Source: Cryptomeria japonica | Lineage: Eukaryota > Streptophyta > Pinopsida > Cupressales > Cupressaceae | Length of the DNA: 64,000 nt | Direction: 5' to 3' | NCBI RefSeq assembly: GCF_030272615.1 | Contig: NC_081414.1 | Span: 912,707,009 to 912,771,008 of the forward strand | Part shown: positions 32,307-42,295 of the stretch, one piece after another | How the letters are laid out: each line of letters opens with the position of its first letter | How positions within the stretch are numbered: the first letter of the stretch is position 1 | Notes under the pieces: generated by a model | Told to the model about the DNA's origin: nothing | The model's database searches: none | The model's input: only the letters and a program-made list of their open reading frames with translations | Position numbers and translations under genes: made by a program

Positions 32307-35283
32307 ACATGTTTTTATACTAACGAACCTAAACCCTTTGTCAAAATTTTGTCGTACCGGTGCCCAAACCTGAACCGACAACTTAGTTTTTTAATTAAAA
32401 TAAGCACTTTTATTTTAATATCACATAGGGTTTTGAAAATATCACAAAACCTTGAACATCAAAAAAGGCTACAACAACATAAAGCAAAGAATCACTATGA
32501 AATTGACCTTAAGACTAGAAAGGCCCTAGTGAACCAAACAACATCACAACAACACAAAAACAACCAACGCAGTGAAGAAGGTTTGAAGCCAAACTTAACC
32601 AAGAGCTCAGAAGTGAAATTTGACCCAAATGGGTCATATTAAGTTTCTTCGAAGAACCAATCTCAACCAAAGAAGAAGAATATAGTTTATTTTTATCCTG
32701 ATGCAGCTTCCCTCATGTGCTCATTGGTATCCACAATAGCAAGGTCCAAATACTTTCCTAAACTTAAATAAGAATCATAAACTAAAGGACACAACATCTT
32801 GCTTACCCGTTAAGGAAGACCCCTTTGATTTTCCTATGTGGCTTACATGAGAGAAGCCCAAGTCGTTTCCTTCAACACTAGTCACTAAGTTTCTAGAAGA
32901 AGGAAGGATCCATTTGGATTGAATATGGAACTTATTTTTGAAATAATGACATGAGTAGCAAAAATGCCCAACTCTAGCAATGAGAGAAAACCAGTGAGGA
33001 AGACTCAATGGATAATATCCTCTCAAACACCTAGCATGGAGTGTACCTTAATATTGTTTGGTATCATCTTACCAATATCAACACAAACACAAAATTTGGC
33101 AAAAACCAAGCATATTATGTTGTTTGTGATGTTGTGAATAGCTAAAAAAGAACCAATAGCTTTAGCAATACCTCTTAATATCTCTTCATCCTAGTATTAC
33201 AAAGGGATCATTGGGAGCCTCACCCAAATGGGGACCTAGCTAGATTTTTCCTTGGACACATCGAATCCAATAGTCCATCTTTTCAAATAGAGGATAGATT
33301 TACCAAAGAACCAAGGCCCTCCTTGCACTATACAATTACTCTCAAGGAATTGGAAGGAGAATGGGAAGAAATTGGATCGGACATTACAACTACCCAAAAT
33401 TGGCCAGCAACACCCCATCTTTTGGACACCCAACTACAAAGAATTTCTAAATTTGGATGGGATCTTGAGAACCTCCCTATGAGAGCATTCCCAAAGCAAG
33501 CACAAGCTTTATTGACTAGTGCATTAGGAATCCTCATCGAGAAGCAAGAGCCAATTGAGGCAAGGGAAGTTATACCCCAACATGGAATAGGCACATCATC
33601 ACCAGGTATAGGAGCCTTAGCCAACATGGAAAAAACACCAATCACGGTTTCAATAGAAGGAACCTCAAACAATACTTTAGATGGTGCCTCGACAGAACCC
33701 CCCACCAATGCAACACCATCATGAAGCCACAAGAAGTCTGGAGGGGAAGTAAAGGGCCCAACAACAAAGGCATCTCTACAAAGGTGTTACCCGCCCCAAC
33801 ACCCAGCAGTGAAGCTCCCTCACATAGGGGAACCCCATTGGAAGTAGGGCTCTCGCCACACGACCTCCTCATTCACAAAATGAACCTTTGAAGGATTCTT
33901 GATTGGAGGAACAAGTGCCTAGGAAAGAAAACCCTTTTGCAAGCCCAACTCAAAGCAACCCTTCGAAGACTTACCATGATCAGTAGACATGTGATTAACA
34001 GTCACTTCCTTCAATCCGACCTCTTAAAAAATTTCCTTGGAAGAAGCTCATCCTCATTCACGCCACAAAAATTCACCCAGTCTTCATCACCCTCATTGTC
34101 TTCTCCATCATCATCCACTTCATCTTCTAAGATATTCCTACTCACAAAGGATTCAAATCCCACACACCCTCTCATCTTCTATTCAACATGATCAAATCCA
34201 TCCAAATAATTTATTACTAATAAGAAAAAATGAGTTCACATATTTGTATGAATTTTTTAATTGATCAAAGTGTTCAAATGAACAATACTCCCTATTATTA
34301 CTTTGTAATAATAAACTATGGTGTTGCATCATTTATATTTCTAATTTTTCAAAATAAACAATTATTTGTAGTTATTAGTTTATGTAAAAAGACCTTTAAT
34401 AAGATCATCTATATATTGTCAAGTTGTTTATGTTTGTCTATCCTTTATTGACCATATTAATCAAGTAGGACTATCCCATACAAGGAACTATGACCAAATA
34501 TAAAAATTATTATTATTTTGAACAATCCTAGACATATGATCTCTAACATTAGATTAGAATCGTATTGACGAAAGATTTCATAGAGCCCAAAGGTTTTTTC
34601 TTTAATCACATTTGAGAATTGTTAACTTGGATAGTTGTTGAGATCTCTTAACCATTCATATTTTTATTTTTTTTTCAACTTACATATTATTTCAAAAAAA
34701 ATATTTTTCATGTGTAAGTCTTGAAATATGAAGTTATATAAACTAAATATTTGTTTTGTCACACTTTTTCAATGCCCTTTAATACCATTTTTAGTAATAC
34801 GGTTTCTCACAATAGAGACGTCTCCTACTTTGAGATGGCTATAGTTATTGCAATGTATTCTTGTAACTTTTTTGGTTGGGTTTACATTTTTTGTCTATTT
34901 TATTCAAGTAGTTTTTGTTTCCCACAGTGTTTTAGCTACCCTCCTTTGCTTGTTTGCTCTCTATACTTTCTTGTTTAACTTATCCACTTTGGTTAGATGT
35001 GGACATTGACATAAATATATTATATTTTACTTCATGACTGCTAAAAATCTGTACTAAGGTATTGAAATGTTTCTTGGAATTTTTAAATTTTTTTTTTTTT
35101 TTTTTAACTTTTTTTGTATTGAAGAAGATTTGAACTTAGTACCTTTTAGATGCCTACAACATGGACTTGGTCAATAATCCAATATTGCTTTTGCAGCAAC
35201 GTCCGACTATATTAGATGGTTTTTCAACATCAGCACACCAACAAATGGACTATTCAGGAGATCAAAACTCACTAGATGCTTAG
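30080..35283 (+). CDS. 3' exons of a possible host gene (C-terminal region, four exons)
   Basis: Candidate exons are 30080-30130, 30240-30370, 30498-30846 and 35197-35283, each with AG before and GT after (the last ends in TAG). Phases agree: exon 2 ends with two bases and exon 3 supplies the third; exon 3 ends and exon 4 begins on codon boundaries. The product is Gln/Ser-rich with PSPMEGDHQQQSISWMS, DSQQIFLPEHPNLILSQRD, GTRLSLQLGNHCFQLQHPF and QRPTILDGFSTSAHQQM, and has no internal stops. The style resembles the C-terminal region of MIKC*-type MADS-box transcription factors, but no MADS or K domain is in the window, so this is a guess. The exon 2 acceptor is the weakest point. It could be a retained pseudogene fragment. 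Confidence 0.5.
31883..32056 (+). pseudogene. hAT transposase C-terminal tail
   Basis: 58 codons are open to TAA 32054-32056. The tail runs TDLDAFTSQLVAFDDSD, then a Ser/Gly stretch, then EEENEDDELENPFDD. The very acidic end following a DLDAF block is typical of plant hAT transposase C-termini. The dimerisation and catalytic regions are absent. Confidence 0.5.
32236..32302. repeat. Compound microsatellite (AC)n-(AT)n
   Basis: About 19 AC units to 32274 are followed, after one G, by about 13 AT units to 32302. Confidence 0.97.
32700..33900 (-). pseudogene. LINE (L1-type) ORF1 remnant with DUF4283-like region
   Basis: The minus-strand translation has NALVNKACACFGNALIGRF, then after a frameshift FQFLESNCIVQGGPWFFGKS and ILYLKRWTIGFD. 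This is the core of the DUF4283/zinc-knuckle ORF1 family of plant LINEs. Downstream near 32960, HFCYSCH is a decayed knuckle. No reverse transcriptase or endonuclease follows, so the element is 5'-only or broken. The plus-strand ORF at 33323-33724 is its mirror image and not a gene. Confidence 0.65.
33901..35196. other. Intronic, non-coding
   Basis: AT-rich, with a T17 run at 35087-35103. No gene seen. Confidence 0.5.
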
Positions 35284-38200
35284 AGACTGAAACATCAATT
35301 CAAGATTCTATGTTGATAATATTAAGTGCAAAGCTTATGGAACTGAGTTTATGAACAGATTTTTTTTTTCCAGTTCTTTTGCAATTGTCTACAAGTGGGA
35401 TTCTCTTGTATATATTTAATCGAACATTATATGAGTAGCTTTCATGCAAGATGTGATTTTTTTAGCTTCATGGTGGGAGTTTTTAATTTGTAAGAAACTC
35501 TTACAGCATCAACAAGATTTGTATAGCATGTATGTGGGAAATGCGAATTTGGAGAATTGTCTATCTAGATAGATAATTCAAAGTATATTTAAATTTGGTT
35601 TTCAAGGGGTTGTCAAAGTATTTTCTATTTTGGTCAAATGAATCTCATTTGATTTATTACACAAATTTGTGTGGTAATATTTGAACTCATTTTTTGTATA
35701 TATATTAGTAATTGAAAAATGCTTTCAGACATGGTATAAATAGATTGAGACAATATTTATGTTTTTCCTAGTTTGAAATTTTTTATGAATATAATAAGTC
35801 TTGGTGATAACTAATAATTATGTTTTTTATAGTTTGAAATGAATACACTTAGAAAACATTACAAGTACAATAAGTCTTGGTGATAACTAGTATTTTTAAT
35901 AGTAATTTAAAAATGATTTCATTATCAATACTTCTCTTTCATGAGTAGTCAAACAAGAGTTTTGATGAGATAAAAAATTTGTTTAGAAGGTGGATCTTAT
36001 AGTTCTGAATTAATAATTGTAAGTAAAAAATTTAAAAGGTTATTTAATTAATAGAAGATACGTGTTTATCTTTTTTGTTATAATCACTTGTGTGTATCAT
36101 AAGGAGCATAATTCATAATTGTGTGTTATTTGATAGCAAAACGAATGAACATGATTTGGAAGAATGTGATAGACGTAAAGATAATATATTGAACTTTAGT
36201 TCCATTGACTTGCTTTTCAAGCTTTCTTATAAAGATGTTTGAACTAAGAAATTGTGGTTATGAACTTGTAAACTCTCTATATTTATGATCAAACCATTAA
36301 AAAAATAGGGTTTGTAAACAAATGGATTTAGATTAAGATATAAGTGGAAATGAACATTTGCAATATTTTTTATATAGAACTCCAAAGCATTTCAATCTCT
36401 GTACAACATCAAAATACAAATATAATAATTGAGGATTATATTTAAGAGAGATGACAATATATCATTTTGAGTACTAATCTTGGTTTAGGTGTTAAGGAAT
36501 TATTTATTATGATGACAAGTATATATTGTAGGCAATGAAATATTGACATGATTAGAGGTAATTGGATAAAAAAACAAATTTAAATATGTTATAATGGTGT
36601 CAAAAAACTCACAAATGATTATTATGACAACTATTCAAGATTATTTAATTTCATTTAAAATATAATTTTATGAAAATTTCCTAAAATCATATTTAATTAA
36701 ATAATCTTTGAGTGTTATTGACATTGTTGTTTAATGAGATTGTAAGTTCTCATACCACAATCTTAGTAAAAAAACACAACTACTTACTAAACATATATTT
36801 TTATCATATACGATAAAAGTCATGTACATGATATATCCAATGGTATATGTAGTGAAAAAAATTAAATCAACATAGTACAATGTTATTAGCAGCAATGATA
36901 GAATTTTATGCTAATCTATAATATAGTTGAAGTTAGGATATAATAAGTAAATGTTCTTGGTTGATAACTTTTACTAATATTAAATAATATTAGTAGATAA
37001 TTGAGAATTATTTTTTGGAGTAGTTTTATAGGACATTAAATGACTTTATAAGTCAATGCATGTAAATGTAAAATCTAACTCAATAAAATAATATACCAAT
37101 GTATTATAAAATCTTTTACATAAAAGGACCTTCTAATTTTTCATTGCAAAAGACTTTAAAGTTTCCGTTGGCACACGATAAAGCAATCCACTTGTAGTCT
37201 AATCAATATTTGGATGTGAGCATTGTTGGTTATTTGGACAAGGCTATTGTTGTCATTGTATAGAAATGGCAGCGGTCTAAAAGATATAATTGTAGGGTTT
37301 TTGTGTTCATCTAAAGATCATTAGATATTTTATTCAATTTTTAAAAACTTGCTTTAGCAATAATACTAGCACTTGCACCTTAAGAAGGTGCAAGGATTAT
37401 GTTGATAAGATTGTATATGTAAGTTAATATAGAATAGTGGAAAAGGTTAGAAAAAAAAAAAAAAAACTAAAGATGGACTGGAATGAGACACGGTAAACAA
37501 TATTAGATCATATCATAATGACAAATATGTACCTATCAATTATAAGGGCTGTCATATTTTTAATTAATCAAATATTAGCAATAGTAATTAGAAATTAAAA
37601 GTTACCCTATCAGTATAATTACATTAAAGTGGCAATAGTTTAGGCTCGACGAAAGCATGTTAAAAGTTAACTAACAGGAAAGCCATTTTGTCGTATTACC
37701 AGGAAATGAAGTGGGAAAGCATGATAGAGAGAATATATAGTGTGCCTCTCACTCATTACTCCTGCTTTAAAGCATTCAAAATTTTCTTTGTAATAATCAC
37801 TCCCAAATTTTTCATTTGTACTATATTTATTGTGCATATCTTGTTTCTATTGCCCTTATCCTTCATGATTAACTTTTCTCTCAATCATGTGGCTACCATG
37901 TCACATGATAATTTTTTATATCCATTTCTTTTAATTTATGATAACCTCCCTTTTTAAAACCTCTCTCTAGTAAAATGTTTCAAAATATTTTAAATCTTTG
38001 TTTTTTGGGGAATAGGAGAGAATCAAAGAAAGGTATTGACAATTGTCTTTTATTTGTTACATTTTCATTTGAACCTTTTGTGATAGGTAAAAAACCATAA
38101 GGATAATGTAGATTCAATTTAGTTCACCTTTTGTTGGGAAACATAATTTTGATTTTTGAAGACTGATTTTCAATTTTATTATATGATATGTTTCATTGTT

Positions 38201-39406
38201 ATGTGAGGTATCAACTAGTGCAATCTTATAATGTATGCAAATAGGAAGCTAAAACTATTCGCTCTCATATCAAACTCAATTTTAAATATTTAAACTTCAT
38301 TGACTATAGATTCTTCCAAGATTATTTTTTATATATTATTCTAATAACATTGAAAAAGAACTTGAATTGCAATAAACCTTTAATAAGTTTTATAAATAGA
38401 TCTTACAATTATTTTTTAATAATTAATTTTAATCATTTAAACATTTTATTATTGAATTTTTATATAAAAATATTAATATCATTATTTTATTTTTTAAATA
38501 TTTTTAACTTTTATCATTTTTTTTGGTATTAAAAAAGAGTTCAACTCAACACCATTTAAATGTCTACAAAATAGACTTTACCATTAAACCATTAATTACA
38601 ATTGACTATAATTAATGTCAACTATATATAAATGATGAGACATATGTTGTCTTAAAATTTATTTCAAATATGTTAATTAATCAAATTAATGCTTTCAGGA
38701 GGATCCATAATAATTGAATTTTGTAATCGAAATCAAAATAGCCAATGTCAAGACCACAATCGTCACTAACATAGTAAGAAAAAGGCTATGTGGTATTTAC
38801 ATGTGCAAGTTATGAAGAATTTACATAACTTTTGTCAAAATTTTGCATTGACTAGCATAGGCAATCATTCCACTTCAAAGAAGCCTCCACTATCATTATG
38901 TGATGAGCTCTATAAGTGTCCAGGAATTCTTGCCACCAATGGCATTTTGTTATTACATTGTTGATTAATTGCTAGCATACTTCCACAACCGTTCTTCACA
39001 TGGCATTCATGCTATGTGTCGACCAATACATCATACCACCAACATAATATCTATAATTCATGCTATGTTGTGATCGTAAATCTATTGAACTCTATTTATA
39101 AACATCTTGGGTGGTGATGAGAGGATGGTGAGATTTGATTTGATTGTATATCTAGAGGAAATTTGATTTGATTTGGAATATCGATATTATTTCCCAGCTA
39201 GTTTTCCATGATGTTTTCTAATGGAGTTTAGCAGGACACAGAGAGGGTTTTAGATTTCTCTTGAGTTTACCAGATGGGCAGCAAAGAAGAAAATAGTAAA
39301 CCGTTGGGAATACCATATACCAGCGTGAGACAGGTTTTAGTGAAAACCCCACAAAATATGCCTATCGGCTAATAATAGATGTTATGTAAAAGGTTTATTT
39401 GGAATG
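35284..39406. other. AT-rich downstream/intergenic DNA
   Basis: It begins with the probable 3' UTR of the exons above. A phrase around TAAGTCTTGGTGATAACTA is repeated at about 35797 and 35869. No ORF above background, no tRNA-like cloverleaf and no LTR ends were recognised. Confidence 0.5.
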
Positions 39407-39411
39407 ATAAG
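39407..39411. repeat. Target-site duplication ATAAG (left copy)
   Basis: It matches 57705-57709 and flanks the Gypsy element. Confidence 0.92.
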
Positions 39412-40878
39412 TGTATGCGGGAAAAGTGGGCGAATAGAATTAAATATGTGAAAATATATAAAAATACTAGTCCACACACACACACAGGACTTCTTGATGC
39501 AAGCTATGGAGTAACGTAGTGTTACTCAGCTTCCCAAGGAGGGTCCCATGGTTCTCTATCTCACAATGTCCCTCAAACCAACGTTTTTGCTCTCAGATCA
39601 CTGAGCAAAATGGTTTAGGGATGGCAAATAGGAGAATGAGAGATGTTTTTGATTGATTTTAGTATGAGATGTGTTGTAAGCTATGTATGATGCTAAAATG
39701 CAATAAACTAGATGATAAGATGACGAGATTAGTATGAATACTATCCTAGCATAATATATTTAGTCTATGATTGAACTAAAATGATAAAAAAAGTAATCTA
39801 AGCATGCATATTAGTCTAATTTATGATCTAAAAGAGGCTAAATGATGAGCATATATGAGATGAAAGCTTGAAAGAATTTGAGCATAAGTGTGATGCTTCA
39901 AATTTGCAAGGTGATTGTTAAAAATGGAGGAATGAGAGCTCTATTTATAGCACAAACAGGGCAATGGATGGTCAGGATTGAATGGTTTAATCAAGGGCCA
40001 AGTTTGAAAGTTGGGGATCCATGTGCATAATTTGCACCAATGAAATGGTGACAAATGTCAACATAGGATTGGGTTGAGAGAAGAGGTTGGAGGCATTAAA
40101 GGTCTGAGAAGACCTCATGGTTATCTAAAGGCTAAGGGTCAAGTCTAAATTAGGTTTACCCAATGGATTAAGATTTAATCTAAGGATAAACCTTTGTGCA
40201 AATAATTAAGAGATAATCCTGGTCAAAGTATTAATGGCCTGATGAGACCTTTGGGTTGGGTAGAGGTTGAGTCAAAACAAATGTTTTAACCATGTGGGAG
40301 GGTTTGAATTAACCATTAATGGTTATTGGAGACTTTGGGGATTAAGTGGTTGAAGGTTGGAAGCCTTCAATGGTTTTCAAAGACTTTAAGGGTTTTGGTG
40401 GTTGAAGGTTGAAAACCTTTAATGGTTATCAAAGACTTTAAGGTTTTTGAGAAGTGACTTCCCTTTGCTTAGGGATGTGACAAAGTTTAGAGAAGGGTTA
40501 GGTTAATTAGAAGCGATTAGAAGATTCTAGAAGGGATTAGGAAGGGGTTTGGGATTTTGCAAGTGGATGGGGGGATAATAGGATTTAATTGAAATAATTT
40601 AATTCATTCAATTTGGTTGTAATTAAATAAATTTGATTTATTCAATTTAGGATAACTATTTAATTAAATTTGAATTTAATTAAAAGTGGATAGGGGGGAT
40701 TTAATTGAATAAAATGATTTATTCATTAAATGGTATAGTGAATTTTATTTAAATAAATTGAGTAATTTACTTAATAAAATAGAAGAATGTAGATAATTTA
40801 ATTAAATTAGATTTAATCAAAAAGGGAAATGAACATAAAATATTCATTTAGGAATATGGTCATTTTTATACGTCTACA
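39412..40878 (-). repeat. Gypsy 3' LTR
   Basis: It runs TGTATGCGGG to CGTCTACA and matches 56246-57704 at about 99% by eye. It includes a GGTTGAAGGTTG / TCAAAGACTTTAAGG segment present twice in tandem near 40360-40445, in both LTRs. Confidence 0.95.
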
Positions 40879-40892
40879 TTTTGCCCCTCTTT
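40879..40892 (-). promoter_or_regulatory. Gypsy polypurine tract
   Basis: On the minus strand AAAGAGGGGCAAAA directly precedes the 3' LTR start TGTAGACG. Confidence 0.85.
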
Positions 40893-41249
40893 GAAGTGAC
40901 GTGTGTGCACATGTTATTTCAAAGAAAATGATGTCTTATCATGATTTATGATCAAATACAATTTTTGTGTCGTTCTTTTGATTTGTCAGTCGTGCCCCAG
41001 ATTTGATGTGATGCCCCAGATTCGATATTTGATGGTGATGCCCCCTCGGGAGATGAATCAATTATTTTTTATTTTTTTTTGAAAATTTTTTATTTTAATT
41101 TGATGAAGTTCGTATGATGTGTATGATTTTGTGCATGTAAAAAGTGTGCAGATTGATTCATCTCCCGATAAGTTACAACTGTTCTGGTATAGGGGAGACC
41201 GCGACCATATTACAGGTCCATACGGCTAACCCTAATTTCATTTTCCTCC

Positions 41250-41257
41250 TATAAAAG
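41250..41257 (+). promoter_or_regulatory. TATA box of the antisense PMD gene
   Basis: TATAAAAG sits in CTCCTATAAAAGGGG, 74 bp upstream of the ATG at 41331. It is on the opposite strand to gag-pol, just inside the 3' LTR. Confidence 0.65.
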
Positions 41258-41492
41258 GGGAAAAGGGCTTGATTTAAAGTCATTTGTGCTTTGTTGACTT
41301 TGAAGAAAGAGAATTTGCTCTGGAGAGAAAATGTCAATTCCCTATCACAGACACCGTTTTGAGTGCATTCGGAGGTACCGGAGACCAGTAGCACATGGAC
41401 CACCAGTAAGTCAACGTTTTTGACCCCTTTTTGATTTTTTGTTTTGTCGTTTTTAGTCATTTTTTGAATTTCAAAGTTCGGGTGTTTCGTTT

Positions 41493-41927
41493 TAGCGCGT
41501 TTAGGGTCAACAGTAGCGCATACGAAGTGTGAAGTAGCGCATCAAGTTTAAATTTAAGGGTCGCGTCCGAAAATGTAGGTTAGCGCATGCATGGGTAATA
41601 GCGCATATAAAGTGTTGGGTAGCGCGTCGCGTCAACAGGGTAGCACGTAGGTGTGACCTAGCACATAGGGGCCACCGGGGTTCGCATAGGGAAGGGGGTT
41701 TAGCGCGTAGGATTAACCTAGCGCATAGGGCTAAAAGGGTAGCGCTTAGGAAGGGCAGATTAGCGCGTAGGCAGAGTCTAGCGCATGGGGTGGGTTAGGT
41801 AGCGCATTGGGTGAAAAATTTAGCGCGTAGACTGGATCTAGCGCATAGGTTAGATAGAATAGCGCGTAGGAGAGGCAGCCTAGCGCGTGGGGGTGATTTA
41901 GCGCATTGAAGATCGGTTTTAGCGCAT
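41493..41927 (+). repeat. TAGCGCRT motif array, 18/21/21-bp register (60-bp higher-order unit)
   Basis: TAGCGCGT or TAGCGCAT (with a few variants) starts at 41493, 41514, 41535, 41581, 41599, 41620, 41641, 41659, 41680 (decayed), 41701, 41719, 41740, 41761, 41779, 41800, 41821, 41839, 41860, 41881, 41899 and 41920. From 41581 the spacing is strictly 18, 21, 21, giving a 60-bp period. Spacers are diverged. The array lies in the intron of the PMD gene, with the motif in sense on the plus strand. Confidence 0.93.
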
Positions 41928-42129
41928 CTGAAAAATTTTGCAGTTTTGGCCGAGTGGAAAATTTGTTTTGTTTGCCTGTCGTGTTTTGATGAATTTATCC
42001 AAGATGAGTATTTGTATAACTTGTTTTGATTTGCAATTTTCCAAGTTATGTATAGATATCAATCTGTTGTATTAATCAGAATATGATGTATTTGCATGGT
42101 CTGTGTCAAGTTCAATGTGTATGAAAGCC

Positions 42130-42295
42130 TGAGTTGTTTTACAAGCCGATATGGGTTGGAAACTTGAGTTGTTTTACAAGCTGATATGGGTGGGAAACTT
42201 GAGTTGTTTTACAAGTTTATGTGATTTTGGTATTTGAGTTGTTTTACAAGTTTTGATATGGTTTTTGAAAACTTGAGTTGTGTTACAAGTTGATA
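42130..42295 (+). repeat. Minisatellite with CTTGAGTTGTTTTACAAG core
   Basis: GAGTTGTTTTACAAG (last copy GAGTTGTGTTACAAG) occurs five times at about 35-50 bp intervals, usually followed by a GATATGG word. CTTG...CAAG ends let each copy form a small stem. It lies in the PMD gene intron. Confidence 0.8.

Larger units (their letters stand above)
31630..32390 (+). mobile_element. Truncated hAT-like element
   Basis: The left end, TAGGTTACTAGGTTCGGCTCC, and the right end, whose complement reads GTCGGTTCAGGTTTGGGCACC, are loosely similar. An acidic transposase tail lies between. The left part is GC-rich and repeats CCCAAGTCAAACCC-type words. The internal bulk of the transposase is missing. I could not define the target duplication. 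Confidence 0.4.
30847..35196 (+). other. Last intron of the possible host gene (4.35 kb)
   Basis: It starts GTAAGATG and ends TTGCTTTTGCAG. It contains two diverged copies of a segment around 30850-31100 and 31160-31440 (TCATTACCAT, CATGAGGTAG/CATGGGGTAG, GCCTAGAGTTACATTATA, TTCTAGCTA), an hAT remnant, a CA/TA microsatellite, a LINE remnant and a T17 run at 35087-35103. There is otherwise no coding. Confidence 0.5.

Noticed and set aside
32148-32381. Minus-strand ORF with a Cys/Val and Ile/Tyr repeat
   Set aside because: Translation of the (AC)n(AT)n microsatellite.
33323-33724. Plus-strand ORF of 133 codons
   Set aside because: Exact antisense of the LINE ORF1 remnant, which has recognisable family blocks.
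41583-41990. Coding reading of the TAGCGC array (18/21/21 are multiples of three)
   Set aside because: One frame is nearly open with LARR/LAHR repeats but has two stops, sits between good splice sites, and is out of frame with exon 2; a coding origin cannot be excluded.
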